Source: Candidatus Methanophagales archaeon
Lineage (GTDB): Archaea; Halobacteriota; Syntropharchaeia; Alkanophagales; Methanospirareceae
Direction: 5' to 3'
DNA: 12,075 nt
Assembly: GCA_021161765.1 (NCBI GenBank)
Contig: JAGGZZ010000198.1
Location: forward strand, 1 to 12,075
Of this stretch, positions 1 to 5,599 are shown piece after piece (the stretch's first letter is position 1; every line of letters begins with the position of its first letter). Position numbers and translations under genes: made by a program. The notes beneath the pieces are model-generated. The model searched no databases. It had not been told where the DNA came from and was given only the letters and a program-made list of their open reading frames with translations.

Positions 1-3
1 GTA

Positions 4-24
4 AGAATCCTGTTTCAGGGTTCT
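4..24. terminator. Short perfect hairpin at window edge, possible terminator
   Basis: The arms AGAATCCTG and CAGGGTTCT pair over nine positions (one T-G wobble) around a TTT loop. A T-rich stretch (GTGTTTTTAT) follows about ten bases downstream on the + strand. It could end a transcript entering from the left or be part of an intergenic repeat. The gene it would serve lies outside the window, so the role is a guess. Confidence 0.3.
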
Positions 25-60
25 ATTTGTGTTTTTATCCCTTATTAATCCCCCTCCCTT

Positions 61-90
61 GTGTTAATCACGTGAAATCTTGTGGTTCAA
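61..90. repeat. Degenerate 10-bp-period repeat (CACAGATTAA family), three units
   Basis: Three consecutive ten-base units (GTGTTAATCA, CGTGAAATCT, TGTGGTTCAA) belong to the same degenerate family as the repeats near 1182-1285 and 6425-6583. The stretch lies just beyond the 3' end of ahbAB. The shared string AATCTTGTGGTT also occurs at the end of the 6552-6583 copy. Confidence 0.6.
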
Positions 91-106
91 TATTTGAAAA
101 TTATCC

Positions 107-1144
107 TTAGTAGGGATGCATAACGCTCGTTCGCTTAAATTGCTCGTTACTGAACAAGACCAAAAAATCGCTGATTCCCACGACTTTGGATAACCGTTCA
201 GCTATTTCTTCCACCGATTCGCGGGTATACCCATGAACTACGGTGAACAAATTATGCTCCCACTTTCCCGGCATGGTTACTCGCTCGTAGCAGTGTGTAA
301 TCTCTCTATAAGAGGCAAGCATGTTCCCAACGCTGTCTACCTGTTCTTGAGGCACTTTCCACGCCACTACGGCATTTGCCACAATTCCTACTTTTCGCTG
401 GTTGATCGAGATGCCAAGTCTTTTGATAACACTACCGTTTATCAACTTCTTTAACCTTGCAATCACCTCATCCTGACTTATCCCTGCTTCTTTTGCGATT
501 CCTTCAAAAGGTTCCTTTACAACCGGTATCCCTTCCTGTGCGGCACGTAAAATAGCCTGGTCAGTCTCGTCCGGCTCGTCATCCGTGCTCATTTTCGTGC
601 GCTCCATTTCTATCTTTGGTGTGTCTTCGCCGTCGCTGTCGCCGTTGTCTTTAAACTCCGTAAATTTGAAACGAACGTCAACCTTAAACACACGCGTAGT
701 AGGGAGGTCTAAGACGTCGGAGTCGGGGATTCCGGTTCTTTCCTTTATCTCTTCCACCGTGCTTCTCAAGTCCTTACCACCACTACCGCACGTTGTAACG
801 GTGAACCAGAGGTTATAGTCATGTTCACGCTGATAATTGTGCGTCACACTCATATATTCATTAACCACGCTGACGACGTCTTCCATTCTCTCCGCAGGCA
901 CGCGCATAGCCATTAAAGTGGATGAGCATGCCGCGATTTTTTGACCGTTAAGAATAGTGCGCAGTTTACGAATAACACCGTCAGAGGAAAGCCGTTGGCT
1001 GCGTGATAACACCTCCTCTTCCGTGATTCCCAGCTTCTCGCCTATTTCCGCCCAGGGGCTTTTAGACACGGGAAAAGCATCTTGCAAATATTGTAATAGC
1101 TCTTTATCCCGATTATCCAGCGTACAGTGTTCTTCTGCATTCAT
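107..1144 (-). CDS. ahbAB: Fused siroheme decarboxylase AhbA-AhbB
   Basis: This cytoplasmic enzyme should decarboxylate siroheme to 12,18-didecarboxysiroheme, the first committed step of the Ahb heme route of archaea and sulfate reducers. The 345-residue protein contains two homologous halves, each an Lrp/AsnC-like winged helix followed by an alpha/beta domain. Residues about 9-162 resemble AhbA (PWAEIGEKLG, then THNYQREHDYNLWF with H102). Residues about 191-340 resemble AhbB (PFEGIAKEAG, then THCYER with H284 and HNLFTVVHG). A charged Asp/Glu/Lys linker joins them at 163-190. AhbA and AhbB are usually separate subunits of about 150-170 residues, so this is a fusion, like NirDL in the related heme d1 pathway. 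The ATG at 1144 is the first possible start, since an in-frame TGA lies two codons upstream. A GGAGGA sits about 25 bases upstream, unusually far away. The leader is made of repeat DNA. ahbD lies upstream on the same strand, which supports the pathway assignment. Confidence 0.9.
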   Translation of the reverse strand: MNAEEHCTLDNRDKELLQYLQDAFPVSKSPWAEIGEKLGITEEEVLSRSQRLSSDGVIRKLRTILNGQKIAACSSTLMAMRVPAERMEDVVSVVNEYMSVTHNYQREHDYNLWFTVTTCGSGGKDLRSTVEEIKERTGIPDSDVLDLPTTRVFKVDVRFKFTEFKDNGDSDGEDTPKIEMERTKMSTDDEPDETDQAILRAAQEGIPVVKEPFEGIAKEAGISQDEVIARLKKLINGSVIKRLGISINQRKVGIVANAVVAWKVPQEQVDSVGNMLASYREITHCYERVTMPGKWEHNLFTVVHGYTRESVEEIAERLSKVVGISDFLVLFSNEQFKRTSVMHPY

Positions 1145-1285
1145 TTTTCATTGTATATAAAGTATAGCTTCCTCCTATTTAAGACACATATTTACACGGA
1201 TTTACGCTGATTTCCTTCTCCCTCTCCTCCATTTACATACATAATTAATTTTTCAATCTGTGTTAATCAGTGTTAATCTGTGTCT
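1143..1285 (-). repeat. Composite inverted-repeat element, copy 1 (leader of ahbAB)
   Basis: Read on the minus strand, this segment begins AGACACAGATTAACA at 1285. It has 10-bp-period units, then a variable spacer, then an oppositely oriented set of units ending GTGTCT at 1182. A further 39 bases lead into the ahbAB ATG. The part 1143-1200 aligns without gaps to + strand 6497-6554 with 49 of 58 identical bases by my hand count. The outer inverted arms span 1182-1285 (104 bp, against 91 bp in the other copy). The element overlaps the last codons and the stop of ahbD. Confidence 0.75.
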
Positions 1286-2412
1286 GAATTTAGTTTTTTT
1301 TCGCCTCCCGGGATGTATGGGCACCACGGCTCCTCAGCTAAAAAGTCGCCTTTTAATTCTCCGGGCTCCTGCAGACCACCGCAGACGTCCACGAAACTCG
1401 TCAATCCATAGGCTCGTGCACGACATCCGCCACAAATATCCCGGTATTCACAGGCTCCGCACTTGCCTTTTAAGCGGTCGAAGTCACGCATAGCATTTAA
1501 TATGGGTGACCTGAACCATATCTCTTTGAACGGCGTTTCTCGAATGTCGCCTACTTTTACGGGCAGATAAGGGCAAGGAGTTACTTCACCCGTGGGATAA
1601 ATGCGGCAATAAGCGAGCCCCGCAATGCATCCACGTGTCCACTGGTCCAGATTCAAGCCCTTTTGTGATGCGATTCGCATAAATTGAGGTGCGCAAACGG
1701 GTCTAACCGCAAGGTTATATTTCGCGCTTGCTACCTTTTCAAGCACGCCATCTATCATCTGCTCATACATCTCTGGCGATATGTCTTCTATCTCTTTCCC
1801 TCTGCCCGTAGGCACGAGAAAGAAGAGGTGAAACATACTTGCACTATGTTTTTCCGCTAATGCCATTATGTCGTCAATTTCATCATAGTTCTGCTGCGTC
1901 ACGGTGGTGTTTACCTGAACGCCTATGCCATTTTCGATACACGCGTCAATCCCGTCTAATGCTCGTTCCCATGCACCTTTCACGCCGCGAAAGGCGTCAT
2001 GACGGTCGGGAACCGCGGAATCGATACTGACGGCAACTGCTTTTACACCGCTGGATTTTAGTTCCTTCGCAACGGAATCGGTTATCAGCGTGCCATTGGT
2101 GCCCATCGCCACGATTAAACCCTTTGCTCTTGCGTACCGGGCAAGTTCAAAAATGTCGTCACGGAGCAGTGGTTCTCCACCACTTAGTATTAAAATAGGT
2201 TTGCTTACTTCCGCTATCTGGTCTATGAGCGCCTTCCCCTCTTCCGTACTTAACTCGCTTTTTCCTGCTCGTTCTCCCGCATCCATGTAACAGTGCGGAC
2301 ACCGCAAATTACAGGCGAAGGTCATGTTCCAGGAGATAAGTCGAGGTATAAAGTTTTTTCGTTCACTAAATGAATGTGAATGCGGATGTTCTTGATTCTC
2401 GTTTTCAGACAT
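1273..2412 (-). CDS. ahbD: AhbD-like radical SAM/SPASM heme b synthase
   Basis: AhbD oxidatively decarboxylates the two propionates of Fe-coproporphyrin III to give heme b, using radical SAM chemistry in the cytoplasm. In the 379-residue product the radical SAM cluster ligands are C34, C38 and C41 (CNLRCPHC). GGEP lies at 78-81, and the AhbD-type signature FLVPTGRGKE at about 198-207. A C-terminal SPASM-type region has Cys at 240, 262, 269, 280, 318, 321, 327, 330 and 364 (GCIAGLAYC, CGACEYRDICGGCRARAY, AEEPWC). This fits AhbD better than AhbC, whose characteristic N-terminal and CNGNFR-type C-terminal motifs are absent. Oddities: about 16 extra residues (roughly 338-353, with an extra C344) interrupt the usual RARAY...GD.LAEEP.C spacing. 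The last five residues and the stop are encoded by an intergenic repeat. A good TATA element lies 41 bases upstream of the ATG. An AhbD paralogue with another substrate cannot be excluded. Confidence 0.8.
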   Translation of the reverse strand: MSENENQEHPHSHSFSERKNFIPRLISWNMTFACNLRCPHCYMDAGERAGKSELSTEEGKALIDQIAEVSKPILILSGGEPLLRDDIFELARYARAKGLIVAMGTNGTLITDSVAKELKSSGVKAVAVSIDSAVPDRHDAFRGVKGAWERALDGIDACIENGIGVQVNTTVTQQNYDEIDDIMALAEKHSASMFHLFFLVPTGRGKEIEDISPEMYEQMIDGVLEKVASAKYNLAVRPVCAPQFMRIASQKGLNLDQWTRGCIAGLAYCRIYPTGEVTPCPYLPVKVGDIRETPFKEIWFRSPILNAMRDFDRLKGKCGACEYRDICGGCRARAYGLTSFVDVCGGLQEPGELKGDFLAEEPWCPYIPGGEKKLNSDTD

Positions 2413-2453
2413 TGTGAACTATTTGTACTATAATAAAATTTCGACTTCATGAT

Positions 2454-2463
2454 TATATAAAGT
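2454..2463 (-). promoter_or_regulatory. TATA-box promoter of ahbD
   Basis: The minus strand reads ACTTTATATA here, preceded by an A-rich tract (complement of the T-run at 2470-2478). At 41 bases before the ahbD ATG, it would place transcription start about 20 bases before the coding region. The identical decamer occurs before the cytochrome gene and in the ahbAB leader. Confidence 0.6.
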
Positions 2464-2506
2464 TGTCGGTTTTTTTTTGTTGAAACCACGAGTAAAAATA
2501 AGTGGG

Positions 2507-2516
2507 TTATATATAG
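2507..2516 (+). promoter_or_regulatory. TATA-box promoter of ccmF
   Basis: TTATATATAG lies 46 bases before the ccmF ATG, a normal archaeal spacing for a leader of about 25 bases. That leader carries the Shine-Dalgarno sequence AGGAGA at 2552-2557. It lies back to back with the ahbD promoter in a 150-bp divergent gap. Confidence 0.55.
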
Positions 2517-2562
2517 CAGAAGCGATTACAGAAAGGAAAGGCATAACTGTCAGGAGATGTAG

Positions 2563-4602
2563 ATGGGAATGGAAGTAGAAATGGGAGAACTGTTCATAAT
2601 CCTCGCTGGCATCTTGCTGGTTTTTGATTTTGTCCTGCTGTCAAAAGCAACGGCAGGGGACAAGAAGAAACTCGAATACGCATTTTACACTTCTGCCATC
2701 GCTTGCGCGCTGGTCGTGGCTTCATATCTCTCGCTTACATGGGCTTTTGTATCCGATAATTTCGCCTTAAGCGAGGTTTATACCTACAGCTCATCGGGCT
2801 TGGCTATCTGGTATAAACTCGGCGACCCGTGGATAGGAGCCAGCGGGTCAATGCTTTTTCTTACTTTTCTCTTTACCCTCACCTATTTCATCTACCGGTT
2901 TAAAGAGCCCGAACCCGAATCAGAACACGGGGATGAAAAAGGAAGCATGTTTCGTATAACGCTATACAAAACAACAGACCTTTTTCTCATCTTCTTTATC
3001 CTCCTGGTCTTGCTGCACAGCCCGTTTGAACATTTCCCTATGTCTATGACTATGCAAACAGTGCTAACAGATGGAGCAGGACTTAATCCATTGTTACAGA
3101 CCTTCTGGGTGCTTATTCACCCGCCGATAGTTTTCTTAGGATACGCTTTCGTCTTTTTCGCTTTTGCGCTCACGCTAACAGGTATGATAACAGGTGGGTT
3201 GAAAGAGCGAGAAAGAAGAACGTTAAAGCGTTCTCTTTATGCAGCATGGTTATTTTTAGCTCTTGGAATAGCTCTTGGAGGTTGGTGGTCGTATGAAGTG
3301 CTGGGTTGGGGCGGGTACTGGTCCTGGGACCCGGTAGAAACAGCTTCTTTACTGCCCTGGCTTGCTCTTACTGCGTATTTCCATTTATCGCCTAAGAAGA
3401 GCAGCAGAGACGAGAACATGACAGGGGAATTTACACTCCTGCTTACTTTTTTAGCTATCCTATTCAGCACTGCACTGACCCGGGGTGGGCTGTTAGAGTC
3501 GGTTCATGCTTTTGGCCGCTCACCTGTCGGGCCCGCGCTGATGTTATTTGCAGCCGCCATTCTTTTTTTCTTTTTCTATTTATGCCGAAAAGCGAAAAAA
3601 CCCCTTTATACCTTTGACGTTGATACTTCTTCCCTCTTCTCAGTCTCCCTCGTTATCGCATACTGGTCACTGATATTCCTCATGATAATATGCTTTCTTG
3701 GTGATGCAGCGCCAATAATAGGCGGTTTATTCCGTGAGAACCCAATGACCACGAGTCCCGAGTTTTATAACAAATGGTGTTTCCCCTTTACACTCGCTTT
3801 CGTAGCTGCTTTAGCGGGCTGCAACGCCAGCGCATACATGGGTGTGAAGAAATATTTTGGGCTAATACTTGCAGTGTTGTGCGTTGGAGTCGTTTTAGCG
3901 TGGCTCGGGCAACCAACGCCAAATCCACTTGCTAATTTCGGGCTTCCTCTTATACTCGTGGCGGGGTTTACCATCGCCCACCATTTCGCTCGTGTTCTAA
4001 GACGAAGCGCAAAAAAGAGTTCCACACGCTTGTGGGGTAAAACCATCGTGCATTTTGCAATCATCCTCATTTTAATCGGCGTTTTTGTCAGTTCCACTAC
4101 GGAAACAGAGAGCGGGTTCATCTTCGCAAAGCCGAACTCCACGATTGAGGCTCTGGGAATGGAAATTGAATTGAACGATTTTGCTATATCTACCAGTACT
4201 GGAAGCGTTTACTCGGCACAACATCGCTTCATGCTTCCTGAATACTCGGCACTAAAAATGGACGTAACTTCGATTAAAGATGCCGGGGACGTTCATCAGG
4301 GGGCTATGTGGATAAAATATTATTCAAATCATGGCGCTGTGTCGGAGCCGTTAATCATTTCAACGCTCACGGGCGACATATATATTTATATGCAATCTAC
4401 AAAATCCTCTTCGGATTCGCTGCTTTACGCACTTATGGGGCAGAAAGTTCAACCCGAAAATGTTATCGTCAGCGTAAAAAGAATTCCATTAATTGGACTT
4501 GTCTGGACAGGGATATTATTACTGGGACTTGGAATGGCGGTGTTATTAGTGGGGGAGTTTGTGAACACAGGGGAAATTAACCGCAGAGTTCACAGAAGAT
4601 AG
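2563..4602 (+). CDS. ccmF: Cytochrome c maturation protein CcmF (heme lyase component)
   Basis: CcmF is an integral membrane protein of the heme-handling (WWD) superfamily that receives heme and takes part in its ligation to CxxCH motifs on the outer face of the membrane. The 679-residue product has many hydrophobic segments. The WWD domain is at about 240-256 (GGWWSYEVLGWGGYWSWD). All four heme-handling histidines can be placed by context: H186 (LIHPPIVFLGY) and H315 (ESVHAFG) as the external pair, H274 (TAYFHLSP) and H497 (GKTIVHFAIILILIGV) as the transmembrane pair. A soluble loop at about 512-640 precedes a last membrane helix, as expected for CcmF. Length is normal. ATG 2563 has AGGAGA five bases upstream. 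No other ccm gene is in the window. The last residues (about NRRVHRR) are read from a GCAGAG-type repeat, so the C-terminal tail is probably repeat-derived. Adjacent ahb genes and a multiheme cytochrome fit the role. Confidence 0.93.
   Translation: MGMEVEMGELFIILAGILLVFDFVLLSKATAGDKKKLEYAFYTSAIACALVVASYLSLTWAFVSDNFALSEVYTYSSSGLAIWYKLGDPWIGASGSMLFLTFLFTLTYFIYRFKEPEPESEHGDEKGSMFRITLYKTTDLFLIFFILLVLLHSPFEHFPMSMTMQTVLTDGAGLNPLLQTFWVLIHPPIVFLGYAFVFFAFALTLTGMITGGLKERERRTLKRSLYAAWLFLALGIALGGWWSYEVLGWGGYWSWDPVETASLLPWLALTAYFHLSPKKSSRDENMTGEFTLLLTFLAILFSTALTRGGLLESVHAFGRSPVGPALMLFAAAILFFFFYLCRKAKKPLYTFDVDTSSLFSVSLVIAYWSLIFLMIICFLGDAAPIIGGLFRENPMTTSPEFYNKWCFPFTLAFVAALAGCNASAYMGVKKYFGLILAVLCVGVVLAWLGQPTPNPLANFGLPLILVAGFTIAHHFARVLRRSAKKSSTRLWGKTIVHFAIILILIGVFVSSTTETESGFIFAKPNSTIEALGMEIELNDFAISTSTGSVYSAQHRFMLPEYSALKMDVTSIKDAGDVHQGAMWIKYYSNHGAVSEPLIISTLTGDIYIYMQSTKSSSDSLLYALMGQKVQPENVIVSVKRIPLIGLVWTGILLLGLGMAVLLVGEFVNTGEINRRVHRR
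4578..4600 (+). repeat. GCAGAG-type 9-bp-period repeat at the 3' end of ccmF
   Basis: The sequence TAACCGCAGAGTTCACAGAA and its continuation belong to the widespread degenerate CCGCAGAGAACGCAGAG repeat type. It lies inside the ccmF reading frame and runs into its TAG stop (4600-4602). An oppositely oriented copy is at 4865-4895. Confidence 0.6.
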
Positions 4603-4645
4603 CGGTTTAGAGGCTTAGCGGGTTGGCGGGTTAGAGCGTTAGAAC
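4603..4645 (+). repeat. Degenerate GGTTAG-type minisatellite
   Basis: Imperfect units of about 8-9 bases (CGGTTTAGAG, GCTTAGCGG, GTTGGCGG, GTTAGAGC, GTTAGAAC) follow the ccmF stop directly. A weaker reverse-complement counterpart (CTAACAACTAACC) lies at 4832-4844 beyond the MITE-like element. The 398-base gap between ccmF and the cytochrome gene holds only repeats and a hairpin, and no credible gene. Confidence 0.5.
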
Positions 4646-4660
4646 GGCTACTAATATCTA

Positions 4661-4833
4661 AGGGCTTGCCGCGAAATAACTTATCGAATTTTCAACTTTC
4701 TTCAAGTGTGAGGAGTTTTCCAGACAATATAGAATAATTCCTTTTGGGATGCAACGAGCGTATAGATTATTCATGCCTCTTTATATGGATGACCACACGA
4801 TATAATTTACCATTTTATTTTTCGGCAAGCCCT
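4661..4833. mobile_element. MITE-like element, 173 bp, with 19-bp terminal inverted repeats
   Basis: The left end AGGGCTTGCCGCGAAATAA (4661-4679) and the reverse complement of the right end (4815-4833, AGGGCTTGCCGAAAAATAA) match at 17 of 19 positions. The inside has no open frame of note, so the element would be non-autonomous and need a transposase elsewhere. If the ends are taken as GGGCTTGCCG, both sides are flanked by TAA (4659-4661 and 4833-4835), a possible 3-bp target duplication. The parent insertion sequence family is not identifiable from these ends alone. It sits within GTTAG- and GCAGAG-type repeat DNA. Confidence 0.6.
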
Positions 4834-4864
4834 AACAACTAACCATACTCAGACATCTAATTTT

Positions 4865-4895
4865 CTCTGCGAACTCAGCGTTCTCTGCGGTAATT
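4865..4895 (-). repeat. GCAGAG-type 9-bp-period repeat, inverted relative to the ccmF-end copy
   Basis: On the minus strand GCAGAG, GCTGAG and GCAGAG occur at exact 9-base intervals (4888-4883, 4879-4874, 4870-4865), preceded by TTACC. With the copy at 4578-4600 it forms the outer pair of an inverted arrangement around the MITE-like element. Confidence 0.6.
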
Positions 4896-4945
4896 TGAAA
4901 TATGACATTGTCAATGTAAAAAAACGAGAGAGGGAAAAAGTCATC

Positions 4946-4968
4946 GAAGTCGGAAAAATTCCGACTTC
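4946..4968 (-). terminator. Hairpin terminator-like signal after the cytochrome c gene
   Basis: GAAGTCGGAA and TTCCGACTTC form a perfect 10-bp stem with a three-base loop. On the minus strand it begins 33 bases after the cytochrome stop and is followed by T-rich runs (CTTTTT, then CGTTTTTTTA near 4926-4918). This suits transcription termination of the cytochrome mRNA. Being symmetrical, it could also block read-through from ccmF. Confidence 0.55.
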
Positions 4969-5001
4969 CCCCTTTTGCTTCTTTCTCAACTTTTCCCCTG
5001 C

Positions 5002-5472
5002 TCAATCCTGTATTGGATGGCAGATCGTGCAGGTTTCTGGTCTAACCGTTAGTTTATGGTCATCATGGCAGGTTATGCACTCATAACCACTATACTCCGG
5101 GAATCGCTCACCCATCCACGAGATATGCTCCTCATGTCCTGCGGGATACTGCTTGTGGCATTCCATGCAGTATTCATTTTTTGGTGCTTCAGGGATTTCA
5201 TCTTCGATTTCTGAAGCTTTTATCCCCTTGATGTGCTCAATGCCATGCCCTATGGGTGCTCCTTCAGGCCTATGGCATTCGTGGCAATCCATCACACCAG
5301 CAGTTCCATGCGCTGAAACCTCCAGGGAGTCATAGAAGGGCTGCATCTCATGACACATCTTACTACAGCTCTCTGGCTTGTGCATATAACTGGACATAGC
5401 TGCTCCAGCAACCGCAAGCACTATCACTACCACAACCAGACCAACGACAACCATCTTCTTTGTGATATTCAT
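5002..5472 (-). CDS. Membrane-anchored NapC/NrfH-like multiheme cytochrome c
   Basis: This 156-residue protein is predicted to sit outside the cytoplasmic membrane on one N-terminal helix (about residues 7-27) and to pass electrons from a membrane quinol or methanophenazine pool to a partner. Canonical CxxCH heme motifs are at C63-H67, C102-H106, C132-H136 and C148-H152. A fifth, first motif is C36-SKM-C40-H41-E-M43, so it has three residues between the cysteines instead of two. The CHEM string with a Met two residues after the His is the heme 1 signature of NrfH/NapC proteins, where that Met can be a ligand. Extra His residues (H55, H76, H80, H113, H116, H139) can serve as distal ligands. 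NrfH and NapC usually carry four hemes in this region. The ATG has a strong AAAGGAGGAG eight bases upstream and a TATA box 45 bases upstream. No oxidoreductase partner gene is adjacent, so the electron acceptor is unknown. Confidence 0.85.
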   Translation of the reverse strand: MNITKKMVVVGLVVVVIVLAVAGAAMSSYMHKPESCSKMCHEMQPFYDSLEVSAHGTAGVMDCHECHRPEGAPIGHGIEHIKGIKASEIEDEIPEAPKNEYCMECHKQYPAGHEEHISWMGERFPEYSGYECITCHDDHKLTVRPETCTICHPIQD

Positions 5473-5517
5473 CTCTATTGCTCCTCCTTTTCGATGTCAA
5501 CCTTTTTTAATTAGACC

Positions 5518-5527
5518 TATATAAAGT
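5518..5527 (-). promoter_or_regulatory. TATA-box promoter of the cytochrome c gene
   Basis: The minus strand reads ACTTTATATA, identical to the ahbD promoter element, 45 bases before the cytochrome ATG. Two long A-tracts on the same strand (complements of T-runs within 5534-5560) lie just upstream. They may bend DNA or resemble the A-rich B-recognition element of archaeal promoters. Confidence 0.6.
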
Positions 5528-5599
5528 TTTCGCTTTTTTTTGCGAATGTGTTTTTTTTTTGCTCAAACGTATTCTTAAATGTCATAAAGGAAAAATGTT

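Noticed and set aside
1273..2412. Assignment as AhbC or NirJ instead of AhbD
   Set aside because: The FLVPTGRGKE, CAPQF, CGGCRARAY and AEEPWC motifs fit AhbD-type proteins. The AhbC N-terminal block and its CNGNFR-like C-terminal motif are absent.
3765..4142. 125-codon minus-strand frame inside ccmF
   Set aside because: It lies wholly within the conserved ccmF coding sequence, has no family resemblance, and is explained as a shadow frame.
4895..5086. 63-codon + strand frame in the ccmF-cytochrome gap
   Set aside because: It overlaps the terminator hairpin and the antisense of the cytochrome gene, and shows no credible ribosome-binding site or family motif.
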